Positions 1 to 9,122 of a DNA stretch of 64,000 nt are shown piece after piece; within the stretch, counting starts at the first letter, position 1; each line of letters begins with the position of its first letter. Origin of the DNA: Aggregatilinea lenta (lineage in GTDB: Bacteria; Chloroflexota; Anaerolineae; Aggregatilineales; Aggregatilineaceae); NCBI RefSeq assembly GCF_003569045.1, contig NZ_BFCB01000003.1, positions 806,001 to 870,000 on the forward strand. The letters run 5' to 3'. Made by a program: the position numbers and the translations under genes. Under the pieces are notes generated by a model. That model saw only the letters and a program-made list of their open reading frames with translations, did no database searches and was not told the origin of the DNA.

Positions 1-1
1 C

Positions 2-139
2 GACCGGGTGAGGCTGAACGGTTACTATGAGGACGGCGAGTTCAAGGTCGGGCTGATGGAAAACGCGGCGTCCGCCATGCGCGTGCAGTTGCGCACCAGC
101 ACGGGCGCGCCGATGTGGGCTGGTGCTGGCTGGCGTTAG
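2..139 (+). CDS. C-terminal fragment of an unidentified protein
   Basis: An open frame enters from the left edge and runs 45 codons to a TAG at 137-139. The visible tail is mixed polar and aromatic and ends AGAGWR. It contains no motif I recognise and no membrane segment. It lies on the same strand as the GH3 gene 216 bp downstream. Only the extreme C-terminus is present, so no function can be given. The two other frames across this stretch give only short ORFs that look like shadows. Confidence 0.45.
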   Translation, partial: DRVRLNGYYEDGEFKVGLMENAASAMRVQLRTSTGAPMWAGAGWR

Positions 140-355
140 GCCCCGGTCTCTTTTGGTCTTACCAGGGCGCGGTCCGTCAGATGCGGGCTGCGCCTTTTCG
201 TGTTTTCCCGGCGGCGTACGGCGGGATCATAAATCGGCGGAAAGCGCGTTTTATTTTATCATTAGGGCGCGCGGCGACTGGCCCGGATCTGGGGACGCCT
301 GCCGCATGGGTTCGCGCGTATTTACCGGACGGTCATTAGGAGCAAAAAAAGCCTT
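140..355. other. Intergenic leader before the GH3 gene
   Basis: No gene is supported here. A short AT-rich stretch near 250-262 could hold promoter elements, but I see no convincing -35/-10 pair and no LacI-type palindrome. A Shine-Dalgarno sequence (TTAGGAGC, 336-343) lies just before the ATG at 356. Confidence 0.4.
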
Positions 356-2614
356 ATGGATCTGAAATCGCTTCTTGAACGGATGACTTTGGAAGAAAAA
401 GCAGCACTTTGTACCGGCCTGACGCCCTGGGATACCGTGCCCGTGGAACGGCTGGGCCTTCCGTCGATCATTGTGTCGGACGGGCCGCACGGCGTGCGGC
501 GCGCGCCCGGCGGCTTTTCGGGCGACATCGTGCCTGCGACGTGCTTCCCTACCGCCTCGGCGCTGGCCTCGACGTGGGACGTCGAGCTGGTCCGTGAGCT
601 GGGCGAGGCGCTGGCCGACGAGTGCATCGCGCTGGACGTAGACATCGTGCTCGGCCCCGGCACCAATATGAAACGCACGCCGCTGTGCGGGCGCAACTTC
701 GAGTACTTCTCCGAAGATCCGCATCTCGCCGGGCGCATGGCGGCCAGCCTGATCGACGGCGTGCAGAGCAAGGGTGTCGGCACGTCGCTGAAGCACCTCG
801 CGGCCAACAACCAGGAAGAGCAGCGCTTCACCATCGACGCGCAGATCGACGAGCGCACGCTGCATGAACTGTACCTCGCCGCGTTCGAGTATGCGGTGAA
901 GGAGGCCAAGCCGTGGACGGTGATGTGCGCCTATAACCGGCTGAACGGCACGTACGCTTCGCAGAACCACTATCTGCTGACGGAGGTGCTCAAGGACCGG
1001 TGGGGCTTCGAAGGTGTGGTCGTGTCGGACTGGGGCGCGGTGCATGACCGGGTCGCGGCGCTGGCCGCCGGGCTGGACCTGGAGATGCCCGGACCGCAAC
1101 CGCAGCGCACGCGGGCCATCGTGGAAGCGGTGCGCAGCGGTGACCTGGACGAAGCCGCGCTGGACGAGTCGGTGATGCGGCTGCTGTCCATCATCGACAA
1201 GGCGCAGCAAACGCCTAAGGGCGGCGTGTCGATCGATATCGACGCGCATCACGCGCTGGCGCGCCGCATCGCCGCCGAGGCGATGGTGCTGCTCAAGAAC
1301 GAGGGCAACCTGCTGCCCCTGCACGACGCGAGCCGGATCGCGGTCATCGGTGTGGCAGCTAAGGAGCCGTACTTCCAGGGCGGCGGCAGCTCGCACATCA
1401 ACCCGACGCGGGTAGACAGCCCCTTCGACGAGCTGCAAAAGCTGGCCGGGGATGCTGTGCTGACCTACGCGCCCGGCTACGCGATGGACGATTCGTCCGA
1501 CCCGGCGCTGATCGAGGAAGCGGTCGCGCTGGCAGGCGAAGCGGACGTCGCACTGTTGTATGTGGCGCTGCCGCCGATGAAAGAATCCGAGGGCTACGAC
1601 CGGCCCGACATCGACCTGATGGATCATCAGGTCGCGCTGATCAAGGCCGTAGCCGCGCGGCAGCCGAAGTCGGTGGTCATCCTCAACAATGGCTCGGCGG
1701 TCGCCATGCAGGACTGGATCGACGGCCCGGCGGCGGTGCTTGAGGCGTGGATGATGGGACAGGCGGGCGGCGGCGCGATCGCGGACGTGCTGTTCGGCAA
1801 GGTGAACCCCTCCGGGCGGTTGGCGGAGACATTCCCGATCAAGCTCAGCGACACGCCCGCGTACATCAACTATCCCGGCGATCTGGGCAAGGTCCGCTAC
1901 GGCGAGGGCGTGTTCATCGGCTACCGCTACTACGACACCACCGGGACGGACGTGCTGTTCCCGTTCGGTTACGGCCTGAGCTACACCACGTTCGCGTACG
2001 GCAATCTGCGCGTGTCGGCGGAGACGTTCAAGGATGTAGACGGGCTGACCGTTTCGGTGGACGTGACCAACAGCGGCGCGGTGGCGGGCAAGACTGCCGT
2101 CCAGGTCTACGTGCACGATCACGCGGCGGCAGTGATCCGGCCCGACAAGGAGCTGCGCGCGTTTGCCAAGGTCGCACTGGCGCCGGGCGAAACCAAGACC
2201 GTGTCCTTCGCCCTGGACGCGCGCGCGTTCGCGTACTACCACGCCGGGCACCACGACTTTGTGGCCGAAAGCGGCGCATTCGACATCCTGGTCGGCGAGT
2301 CGTCTGCCGACATCCGCCTATCCGCGACGGTCACGCTGGACGCCACGCAGACTCCGCCGACCAAGATCACGCGCGACAGCCTGTTCCGCGACTGGCGGCG
2401 CGATCCGCAGGCGTACGCGGTCATCGAGCCGATCCTGTTGCGGATCGTAGATTTCGCCTCGAAGATCGATCCAAGCTGGACGCTGGAGAATATCGGCTGG
2501 GCGGACGAGTTGCTCCTGGAATCCGTATTCGGGTTCTGGGGTGCGCAAGTGTTGGACGACACGCCGGAGCAGACGGTTACGGACGTGCTGGCGCAGCTTC
2601 ACGCGGAAGGTTAG
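356..2614 (+). CDS. Glycoside hydrolase family 3 beta-glucosidase (cytoplasmic)
   Basis: 752 residues. GH3 enzymes remove terminal beta-linked glucose or xylose from oligosaccharides by a retaining mechanism. The N-terminal TIM-barrel region covers about residues 1-280, with the substrate-binding KH pair at 146-147 and the nucleophile motif SDW at 224-226 (Asp225). The alpha/beta sandwich follows at about 300-530 and a fibronectin-III-like domain at about 560-650. About 95 further residues after the Fn3 domain, acidic and helical in character, are not part of the usual GH3 core. No signal peptide is seen, so it probably acts on imported oligosaccharides. TTAGGAGC 13 nt before the ATG supports the start. 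It stands alone: the next genes are on the opposite strand. The exact substrate cannot be read from sequence. Confidence 0.93.
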   Translation: MDLKSLLERMTLEEKAALCTGLTPWDTVPVERLGLPSIIVSDGPHGVRRAPGGFSGDIVPATCFPTASALASTWDVELVRELGEALADECIALDVDIVLGPGTNMKRTPLCGRNFEYFSEDPHLAGRMAASLIDGVQSKGVGTSLKHLAANNQEEQRFTIDAQIDERTLHELYLAAFEYAVKEAKPWTVMCAYNRLNGTYASQNHYLLTEVLKDRWGFEGVVVSDWGAVHDRVAALAAGLDLEMPGPQPQRTRAIVEAVRSGDLDEAALDESVMRLLSIIDKAQQTPKGGVSIDIDAHHALARRIAAEAMVLLKNEGNLLPLHDASRIAVIGVAAKEPYFQGGGSSHINPTRVDSPFDELQKLAGDAVLTYAPGYAMDDSSDPALIEEAVALAGEADVALLYVALPPMKESEGYDRPDIDLMDHQVALIKAVAARQPKSVVILNNGSAVAMQDWIDGPAAVLEAWMMGQAGGGAIADVLFGKVNPSGRLAETFPIKLSDTPAYINYPGDLGKVRYGEGVFIGYRYYDTTGTDVLFPFGYGLSYTTFAYGNLRVSAETFKDVDGLTVSVDVTNSGAVAGKTAVQVYVHDHAAAVIRPDKELRAFAKVALAPGETKTVSFALDARAFAYYHAGHHDFVAESGAFDILVGESSADIRLSATVTLDATQTPPTKITRDSLFRDWRRDPQAYAVIEPILLRIVDFASKIDPSWTLENIGWADELLLESVFGFWGAQVLDDTPEQTVTDVLAQLHAEG

Positions 2615-2658
2615 CGGAAACGCGGCGGGTTAGTAGGGTACTCCATACACGGGTCTTC

Positions 2659-2723
2659 GTAAGGGCGGGGCTTGCTCCGCCCGATTCGGTTATAGCGGGA
2701 GCGTATCCGCGATACGCCCCTTC
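2659..2723. repeat. Intergenic palindromic repeat, family A (two modules)
   Basis: Two adjacent palindromes. 2659-2682 is GGGCGGGGC-TT-GCTCCGCCC preceded by GTAA, a variant of the GTAG flank. 2697-2723 is a GGGAGCGTATC / GATACGCCCC type module. Related modules occur at 8976, 30576, 38228, 46561, 56720 and 63224. All are intergenic. Confidence 0.75.
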
Positions 2724-2745
2724 GGATCACCCGCGATTGTGCCTG

Positions 2746-2788
2746 TCTCCCTTCTCCAATCCGATTGGAGAGGGGCCGGGGGTGAGGT
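2746..2788. repeat. Intergenic palindromic repeat, family B
   Basis: Pattern TCTCCCTTCTCCAAT-CCG-ATTGGAGAGGGGCC followed by GGGGGTGAGGT. The CTCCAAT/ATTGGAG arms form a hairpin. The same text recurs with changes at 18086, 46671 and 56638, and a shorter relative is at 25548. Confidence 0.7.
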
Positions 2789-2800
2789 TTCTGTACATAC

Positions 2801-2836
2801 ATAAAAAACCGGGACGGCACAGTGGCCGTCCCGGTT
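2801..2836 (-). terminator. Rho-independent terminator of the dms operon
   Basis: A perfect 12-bp stem (2807-2818 with 2825-2836, six-base loop ACAGTG). On the minus strand it is followed by a run of T (complement of 2803-2808). It lies 45 bp past the dmsC stop, the expected place for the operon terminator. Confidence 0.85.
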
Positions 2837-2880
2837 CGTTTGATGCGATTGGTACAGTAGAGCGGGCGACGCCCGGCTCG

Positions 2881-3801
2881 CTAGAGGCCCATGCGCAGGT
2901 GGATCGCGTAGAACAGGAAGCGACCCAGCACTTCGGCGATGAGCACGACCGCGAACGCGCCGTAGGCGAAGTTCACCATCTGGCGTTCCTTCTTCAGGGT
3001 GGCGGTCGTATAGAGGAACACGCTGAACAGTACCGCGCCGATGACGCCCAGCGCCAGCCGCAGCGCGAAGATCACGCCGTATTCGCTGGTCAGCTTGCTG
3101 GCGCTTTCGACGGCTATCGCGTTGCCATTGGACAGATACGCGACGTAGAGCGGCATGACGATCAGCTCGATGCCGACCAGGACCATCGCGCCCAACGCGA
3201 TGCCCTGCAGCGACGCGCGCAGCAGATCGGCCTGGACAGACAGGTCAGCCAGATTCGGCTTGGACTTCAGGTAGGTATAGTTCGCCACGAAGGCAGCGCC
3301 CATCGCCAGCCCGCCAAGCAGGAAGGTGGTCACGAAGAACGTAATTGGCGTCGCGGCAGTGTTCCAGGCCGGTTCGAAGTCCAGCATGTAGACCTGGGAC
3401 ATGCAGAAGACCAGCACGAGGCCCGCCAGCGCAGTCACCACGGCCAGGATGCGGCGCACCTGGAAGGTCGCGATCTTGCGCCACTGAAGGAACGCGAAGA
3501 CCGCGCCCAGGCCCGTGAACAGGACCGTAGCGAGGATCTCGCGGCTCAGCCAGGAACTGTCGATGTTGAAGATCGCGCGGTATGCATTCACCGGGTTACC
3601 CAGGTGCAGCAGGGAGACGATGACGCCCAGCACGATCGCCGGGCCAATCGCCAGCAGCGCGCGGTCGCTCAAAGCATCGGCTTCTTTTTCGTTCGACTTA
3701 CGCAGGGCGTAGGTGTGCACCAGGCCCAGGATGAAGAACGCGCCGACGGACATTTGGGTCAGAATAGTATAGGCGATAAGTGCCCATTCTTTGGTATTCA
3801 C
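2881..3801 (-). CDS. dmsC: DmsC-type membrane anchor of a DMSO reductase-family enzyme
   Basis: 306 residues, almost entirely hydrophobic, with roughly eight membrane segments. It matches the DmsC anchor family, which oxidises quinol and passes electrons to the iron-sulfur subunit. A conserved LLHLGNP motif is seen near residue 65. Translation starts at GTG (3799-3801) with GAGGAG upstream. The gene starts 2 nt after the dmsB stop. It is the last gene of dmsABC, before the terminator at 2801-2836. No heme-ligand signature is obvious, as expected for DmsC rather than NarI. Confidence 0.85.
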   Translation of the reverse strand: MNTKEWALIAYTILTQMSVGAFFILGLVHTYALRKSNEKEADALSDRALLAIGPAIVLGVIVSLLHLGNPVNAYRAIFNIDSSWLSREILATVLFTGLGAVFAFLQWRKIATFQVRRILAVVTALAGLVLVFCMSQVYMLDFEPAWNTAATPITFFVTTFLLGGLAMGAAFVANYTYLKSKPNLADLSVQADLLRASLQGIALGAMVLVGIELIVMPLYVAYLSNGNAIAVESASKLTSEYGVIFALRLALGVIGAVLFSVFLYTTATLKKERQMVNFAYGAFAVVLIAEVLGRFLFYAIHLRMGL

Positions 3802-3803
3802 AG

Positions 3804-4427
3804 CTACAGCTCCTCACTGTTGGCGATTGCACCGACGTTGGAGTCGTGCGTCATCGTGGCCGTCTTGCGCGGCGTGAAGACCATGTTGGGCTTGGTGATC
3901 GACGGGTCCACCAGCGGCGCGGGATCGTCGAAGTTGCCATACTTCTCGCGCAGTTCGTCGATGGGGCCGTAGTCCAGCGCGCGGAAGGTGCAGCCCGCGA
4001 CGCAGGCGGGCTTTTCGCCCTGAGCGAGCAGGTCCACGCACAGATTACATTTGGTCATTACGCCCTTGTCGGCGTTGAACTGCGGTGCGCCGTAGGGGCA
4101 GGTCCATTCGCAGTAACGGCAGCCGACGCACTTATCCTGGTCGATCTCGACGATGCCATCTTCATTCTTTGTGATGGCCGCCGCCGGGCACACGTCCATG
4201 CAGAGCGGGTTGTCGCAGTGCATGCACGATACCGAGACGAAGTACGAAAAGACGTTTGAGGGCACGTACTGGTTGCCGCTCTTGATCCACTCGCCACCGG
4301 TGTACTGGGCGACGCGGCGCCAGATCACATCCATCGGCAGGTCGTTCTTGTCCTTGCACGCGATCTGGCAGGCCTTGCACCCCGTGCATTTCGAGAGATC
4401 GACGTGAAAACCGAGTTGAGTTGCCAT
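3804..4427 (-). CDS. dmsB: DmsB-type four-cluster ferredoxin subunit
   Basis: 207 residues. It is the electron-transfer subunit between the membrane anchor and the molybdenum subunit. Four cysteine groups are visible: CTGCKACQIAC, CMHCDNPLCMDVC, CVGCRYCEWTC, and a split group CNLC...CVAGC. Together these fit four [4Fe-4S] clusters. There is no signal peptide, as normal for DmsB/NrfC-type subunits that travel with their Tat-targeted partner. GGAG lies 6-7 nt upstream of the ATG. It follows dmsA after 13 nt. Confidence 0.92.
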   Translation of the reverse strand: MATQLGFHVDLSKCTGCKACQIACKDKNDLPMDVIWRRVAQYTGGEWIKSGNQYVPSNVFSYFVSVSCMHCDNPLCMDVCPAAAITKNEDGIVEIDQDKCVGCRYCEWTCPYGAPQFNADKGVMTKCNLCVDLLAQGEKPACVAGCTFRALDYGPIDELREKYGNFDDPAPLVDPSITKPNMVFTPRKTATMTHDSNVGAIANSEEL

Positions 4428-4440
4428 GTTTTGCTCCTAC

Positions 4441-6849
4441 CTACGCCTTCTCAACCTGCACGAGGTTGGTGTGCTGCGGATTCCCCTTGGCAAACGGGGT
4501 GGGGTGATATTTGGTGAGTGTGTTGATGCAGCCACCCTTGTCCAGACCGTTTGAATCGGGGTCGTACCAGTGTCCTTGCGGTACGGAGATGACGCCGGGA
4601 CGGATGCGCGGCGTCACGCGGGCTTCGATTTCGATCTTGCCCCGGTCGTTGAAGACGTGGACCGTATCGCCGTTTTCGATGCCACGGTCGGCAGCGTCGA
4701 GCGTGTTGATCCACATGACGTGGTGGTGCGCTTCTTCCAGGTAGTCGATGCCACTGAACGTGGAGTGCGAGCGCTGGACGGCGTGCGAACCGATCATCAT
4801 CAGCGGATAGGTATCGCGCAGCGGGTCACTGACGCCTTCCCATTCGGGAATGTACTTGGGAATGGCCGGAATTTCTTCCGGGTCGTTCAGCGCGGCCAGG
4901 GTCGGCGAGTAAATTTCGATCTTACCCGTGGGGGTGGACAGCGGGTTGGCTTCGGGATCTTCCACGAAGTCCGCCGCGCCGATCACCTGACCGGAAGTCG
5001 TCTTCTTGTAGATACCCACTTCCTTGAATTCTTCGAAGGTGGGGAAGTTTTCGTCCTTTTCGCGCGCGGTGTCCACCATGAAGCGGATCCAATCCTCGGT
5101 GGTTTCCTTGCCCTCGCGGAAGGCATCCAGGACGCCGAGACGGTCGGCAAGCTGGTCGGCCATCCAGATTTCCGGCATGTCCTCGAACAGCGGCTCGATC
5201 ACCTGATGGCTGTACATGGCCCACGCGACGCGGCCCGAACCACCGCCGGTGATGACGTTGTCCGTCTCGAAACCGGTGCAGGCGGGCAGCAGGATGTCGG
5301 ACCACATGGCGCTCGGCGTCATCATGACTTCGCAGGTGACGATGAGTTCCAGCTTCGTATCGTCACTGAGGATTTCTTGCGTCAGGTTGATGTCCGAGTG
5401 CTGGTTGGTGATGGTGTTGCCGCCGTGGTTCCACATGAACTTCATGTTGGCGTTGAGCTTCTCGACGCCCTTGATGCGGTCGTCGGGGCCGCTGGTCATT
5501 TCCGTGCCGCGCGTGATCATATCCGGCCACATGAAGACCGAAATCACGCCCTTGATCGGATTATCGCCCGTCGGGACGCTGCCCATGCTGATGGACGAGC
5601 CACGACCCACGGTTGCACCGGTGCCGCCGCCGTGAATGCCGAAGTTGCCGGTCATCGCGGCCAGGATCGGGATGGCGCGAACGGGCTGTTCGCCGTAGGC
5701 GCGGCGCTGGAAGCCCAGGTTTTGCACGATGGCGCACGGCTTGGTCTGCGCCATGTCGTACGCGAGGCTGACGATGCGCTCCGCCGGGATGCCGGTAATT
5801 TCGGCGGCCCATTCGGGCGTCTTCTCGACGTCGTCGGCGTCGCCCATGACGTAGGCCATCCACGAGCTGTTCTTGGGGGCATCTTCCGGCAGGGTATCTT
5901 CGTCGAAGCCGACGGAGTACTTCGCCATGAATTCCTTGTCGTACAGGTCGTTTTTGATCATCACGTGCGACAGGGCCGCGACCAGCGCGACGTCCGTGCC
6001 GGGGTTGATCGGAACCCACTCGGCTTCGAGCGCGGCGCAGCTATCGGTCATGATCGGGTCGATGCAAATGAAGCGTGCGCCGGCCTCTTTGGCCTTCATG
6101 CAGTGGTAGCCCACGTTGTCGCCGCCGCTGGTGGTGACAACCGGGTTCGAACTGAACAGCACGACCAGCTTGGAATTGAGCATGTCGTCTGCCGAGTTGT
6201 TCGCGCCACCCGTGATTAAAGGGATCACGGCGGAATAGCAGGCCGAGCTGTACGTGCCGTAATAATCGGTGTAGCCGCCGAACAGGCGCATCAGGCGGCG
6301 GACGGGGTTACGCCCGTTGGGGCCGGGCCACTGCGTGCCGGATGCGTAGTGGAAGTAAAAAGATTCGTTCCCATAGGTTTCTTTGAGGCGCGTCATTTCC
6401 GAAGCGATGGTGTCCAGCGCCTCTTCCCAACTGATGCGCTCAAACTTGCCTTCGCCGCGCTTGCCGACGCGCTTCATCGGGTACTTCAGGCGTTCGGTCG
6501 AGTAGACGCGGTGGATCTGTGCGCGACCACGCAGGCACGGGATCGAGCGCGGCTGGTCGATGGTATCCACTTCGTCGATGTCGGGCACGAGACGCTTCAC
6601 CACGCCGTCCTGAACGTCGGCGTAGAGAATGCAGCGACCGCCGCAGTTGTGGTAGCAGGCGGTGGTGACGAGCTGCGAAGCGCCTTCTGCGGTACGGCTG
6701 GCTTCAGCCGTCTGCGTGCTGTGTAGAGCTGTTCCCAACCCTCCAGCCAACGCCGCGGTTCCACCCAGGGCCGAGCTCCATTTTACGAAGCTGCGGCGGG
6801 TGAGCACTGCGTCGTCGAGAATCTTTGAAAGCATTTGATTCTGACCCAT
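4441..6849 (-). CDS. dmsA: Tat-exported molybdopterin oxidoreductase, DmsA type
   Basis: 802 residues from the preferred ATG at 6847-6849. An ATG two codons earlier (6855) abuts the Shine-Dalgarno AGGAGG, so the later one has the proper 6-nt spacing. The N-terminus carries a twin-arginine signal TRRSFVK (17-23) and a hydrophobic stretch. A [4Fe-4S] site has Cys65, Cys69, Cys73 and Cys105. The molybdopterin-binding core follows, with a serine-rich stretch GTYSSA near residue 201 where DmsA-type enzymes place the Mo-ligand serine. The C-terminal domain ends in LVQVEKA. It would reduce an S- or N-oxide or similar acceptor outside the membrane with quinol electrons delivered by DmsBC. The substrate cannot be fixed from sequence. 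No dmsD-type chaperone gene is seen nearby. Confidence 0.9.
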   Translation of the reverse strand: MGQNQMLSKILDDAVLTRRSFVKWSSALGGTAALAGGLGTALHSTQTAEASRTAEGASQLVTTACYHNCGGRCILYADVQDGVVKRLVPDIDEVDTIDQPRSIPCLRGRAQIHRVYSTERLKYPMKRVGKRGEGKFERISWEEALDTIASEMTRLKETYGNESFYFHYASGTQWPGPNGRNPVRRLMRLFGGYTDYYGTYSSACYSAVIPLITGGANNSADDMLNSKLVVLFSSNPVVTTSGGDNVGYHCMKAKEAGARFICIDPIMTDSCAALEAEWVPINPGTDVALVAALSHVMIKNDLYDKEFMAKYSVGFDEDTLPEDAPKNSSWMAYVMGDADDVEKTPEWAAEITGIPAERIVSLAYDMAQTKPCAIVQNLGFQRRAYGEQPVRAIPILAAMTGNFGIHGGGTGATVGRGSSISMGSVPTGDNPIKGVISVFMWPDMITRGTEMTSGPDDRIKGVEKLNANMKFMWNHGGNTITNQHSDINLTQEILSDDTKLELIVTCEVMMTPSAMWSDILLPACTGFETDNVITGGGSGRVAWAMYSHQVIEPLFEDMPEIWMADQLADRLGVLDAFREGKETTEDWIRFMVDTAREKDENFPTFEEFKEVGIYKKTTSGQVIGAADFVEDPEANPLSTPTGKIEIYSPTLAALNDPEEIPAIPKYIPEWEGVSDPLRDTYPLMMIGSHAVQRSHSTFSGIDYLEEAHHHVMWINTLDAADRGIENGDTVHVFNDRGKIEIEARVTPRIRPGVISVPQGHWYDPDSNGLDKGGCINTLTKYHPTPFAKGNPQHTNLVQVEKA

Positions 6850-6911
6850 ATTCATCCTCCTAAAGCCTTACTCCTCAATTTCCAGCAACAACGCGCATAG
6901 CCGGACGGAGT

Positions 6912-6926
6912 CTACCCCTAGGGTAG
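6912..6926. promoter_or_regulatory. Palindrome upstream of dmsA, candidate operator
   Basis: CTACCC-CTA-GGGTAG is a 6+3+6 palindrome 63 bp before the dmsA start, in the 150-bp gap between the response regulator gene and dmsA. One arm contains TACCCCT, which fits the NarL heptamer consensus. Binding by the neighbouring regulator is inference. Confidence 0.4.
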
Positions 6927-7005
6927 CATCGCATGGGCGGCAGCCCATCACCCGGATCGCTATGGTTTGCTGTACCGTGTGGGTGAAAGCTGTAATGAAT
7001 GGGGA

Positions 7006-7692
7006 TCAGTAACCGGAGGTGCGGGTGCTGGATTTGGCGTAGACGGCTAACTGCGTGCGGTTTTCGAGCTTCAGCGCGGCGAGGATGGCGGTCAGGTGGA
7101 CCTTGACCGTGTGTGTGCTGACGTGGGTCTCCTGCGCGATCTCGACGTTGGTCCGGCCCTCCGCCACCAGGCGAATGATCTCGGTGTCGAGCGCGTCGAA
7201 GGTGGCCAGGGCGGTCGCGGCGCTGTCGGTGGAGTGGACGCCCTGCTGGCTCAGGACATGCCGCGTGAACTGCGTCACCGAATCCGGCGTGAAGACGATG
7301 TAGCCGTTCATCGCGCTTTCGAGCTGGTCGAACAACTGCTGCGCGCCCAGGTTTTTGGTCAGATAGCCCACGGCGCCCCGGCTGATCGCGTCGTAGACGG
7401 ACTGCCCATCGCCGGACCCGGAGAGCATCACGATTTTCGCGTTGGGCACGGCGTCGTGCAGGGATTCGATGATGTCGATGCCGCTGCAATCCGGCAGGCT
7501 CACGTCCAGCAGGATCAGCTCCGCCCCGACGTCGCGCGCCAGCAGCACGGCTTCGCAGCTGTCGCGCGCCTCGCCCACGACGCGAAACGTCGCCGGGCGG
7601 GTTTCGAGCAGGCTCACCAGGGCCTGCCGGAACATCGTGTGGTCGTCGATGGCCAGGACTCTGTAGGGTGTTGAAGCCGTGTTTTTAGACAT
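7006..7692 (-). CDS. NarL/FixJ-family response regulator
   Basis: 228 residues. The receiver domain (about 10-130) has the acidic pair Asp16-Asp17, phospho-acceptor Asp63 in LILLDVSLPD, Ser91 at the switch position and Lys113 in YLTKN. The C-terminal LuxR-type helix-turn-helix is at about 160-225, with the recognition region STHTVKVHL. It is co-directional with dmsABC, 150 bp upstream, and is the likely regulator of that operon. No histidine kinase gene is in the window, so the sensor is encoded elsewhere. Confidence 0.9.
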   Translation of the reverse strand: MSKNTASTPYRVLAIDDHTMFRQALVSLLETRPATFRVVGEARDSCEAVLLARDVGAELILLDVSLPDCSGIDIIESLHDAVPNAKIVMLSGSGDGQSVYDAISRGAVGYLTKNLGAQQLFDQLESAMNGYIVFTPDSVTQFTRHVLSQQGVHSTDSAATALATFDALDTEIIRLVAEGRTNVEIAQETHVSTHTVKVHLTAILAALKLENRTQLAVYAKSSTRTSGY

Positions 7693-7879
7693 AGCCGGTT
7701 TGCATGCCGACCGATCGCACCGGGAGCGGCCAGTTTAAGCACGGATGGCATGACAACGCAGCGCGGTAGCGTTTGCGCCACCGGCGTGGATTGGGGTTGG
7801 TTGTGAGAGAGCTTAGCCACCTGTCCACTTAATAACCACGCTTACCTTTAGTTTATTTAGCCGATGTGCGGCCTGGCCG

Positions 7880-8938
7880 TCAGCTGCACGCCTGGATCGC
7901 GGCGCGAATATAGCCCAGCGCAAAGGCCATGCCCGCGTGCCAGGGCGCGTCGCACGTCATTTGCGGCGTGTGATCGGGAATGATCACACCTTCGAACCGG
8001 TTCTGGAGCAGGATGCGGATCACCCGGATCATGTCCACGTCCCCCTCGTCCACGAAGACTTCGTGATAGCGCGGGACTTTGCCGCGAATGTTGCGGAAGT
8101 GGATGTACGCCACGTCGTCCTGGCGTGTGTAGGTGTCCACCACGTCGTAAATGTCGCCCTCGGTCATTTCCGCCAGCGAGCCGATGCAAAATTCCAGCGC
8201 GTTGGCCGGACTGGGATGCAGGTCGAGCACGCGCTGGTAGATTGACGGCTGGTAGACCAGCCGCGCCGTGTCGCGCAGCGTGGGCAGAGGCGGGTCGTCG
8301 GGATGCAGCGCGACGCGCACGCCCGACGCTTCCGCCACGGGCAGCACGGCATCCAGAAAATCTTTCAGCCGCGCCCACAACTGCGCCTGCGTGACCGTGC
8401 CAATCGTGCCCGGCCCGGCTCCGGCGTCGTAGATCATGTTCCAGACCATGCCGCGCGGGATCTGCGTTTCTTGCGGGCCGTCCGCGCCCAGGAAGCTGAC
8501 CGAGGTCGCGCCGCCGCGCGCGTAGGGGCCTTCGACATGACCCCATACCCCGGCGAGGCTGAAGTTATACCCCAGGACCGGGATGCCGACCTCACCGAAC
8601 CGCCGGATGATGGCCTTGACCGTTTCAAGCTGCTCCGCCTTGCGGGGGCCGTCAAGCAGGACGTCGTACCACAGCATGGGGTCCAGGTTCTCGACCGCGG
8701 CCAACGCCAACCCTTCCGCCTCGATGGATGCCTTGAGCGCGGCGAGATTCTCCGGCTGCCAACTGGCGAGGCCGGTCCCCGCGACGCCCCAGCCATCATC
8801 GCGCGTAGTGGGGATGCGCGGGCCTTCTGCGAAGTAGTCGCAGAGGTGCGCCACGATGGCGGTCGCGCCCGCCTGCCGCGCGAAGCGGTAGTTGTCCTGC
8901 GTGAGCATATGCCGGTAGAGGCCGAGTCCAAGCTGCAT
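7880..8938 (-). CDS. uxuA: Mannonate dehydratase
   Basis: 352 residues. It dehydrates D-mannonate to 2-keto-3-deoxygluconate in hexuronate catabolism. It belongs to the xylose-isomerase-like TIM-barrel family. Conserved pieces seen are ALHPDDPP, the metal-binding VAYIHFRNI segment and the late DHTPQM motif. It is somewhat shorter than E. coli UxuA (about 394) but normal for the short bacterial form. The start at 8938 has AAGGAGC upstream. It is preceded on the same strand by an SDR gene that could make its substrate. No uronate isomerase (uxaC) is in the window. Confidence 0.88.
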   Translation of the reverse strand: MQLGLGLYRHMLTQDNYRFARQAGATAIVAHLCDYFAEGPRIPTTRDDGWGVAGTGLASWQPENLAALKASIEAEGLALAAVENLDPMLWYDVLLDGPRKAEQLETVKAIIRRFGEVGIPVLGYNFSLAGVWGHVEGPYARGGATSVSFLGADGPQETQIPRGMVWNMIYDAGAGPGTIGTVTQAQLWARLKDFLDAVLPVAEASGVRVALHPDDPPLPTLRDTARLVYQPSIYQRVLDLHPSPANALEFCIGSLAEMTEGDIYDVVDTYTRQDDVAYIHFRNIRGKVPRYHEVFVDEGDVDMIRVIRILLQNRFEGVIIPDHTPQMTCDAPWHAGMAFALGYIRAAIQACS

Positions 8939-8975
8939 GGTGGTCGCTCCTTAAGCTAAATTGGCTCGTATAGCG

Positions 8976-9100
8976 ACGCAGAAGTAAGCCGGTGGTTTTT
9001 CGTAGGGGCGATGCTTGCATCGCCCGTTTGTTTTGTAGAGGCAATTCATGAATTGCTCCTACCGGGTAGTGCTTGCTCTACCCCTACGCAACCAGAGACA
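8976..9100. repeat. Long family A repeat element (three palindromic modules)
   Basis: About 125 bp, closely similar over its whole length to 63224-63341. It contains GGGCGATGC-TT-GCATCGCCC, then a GAGGCAATTCATGAATTGCTCC module, then a GGGTAGTGCTTGCTCTACCC module. Conserved GTAG and CTAC flanks surround them. The middle module differs from the other copy, yet both versions remain palindromic. It fills the gap between uxuA and the SDR gene. Confidence 0.85.
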
Positions 9101-9122
9101 GGTTTTCGCCCCGATGTACGAG

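Noticed and set aside
251-2254. 667-codon open frame antisense to the GH3 gene
   Set aside because: It is Arg/His-rich without domains. It mirrors the GH3 codons, the typical shadow of a high-GC gene.
4570-6219. 549-codon open frame antisense to dmsA
   Set aside because: It is a shadow of dmsA, with no recognisable motif.
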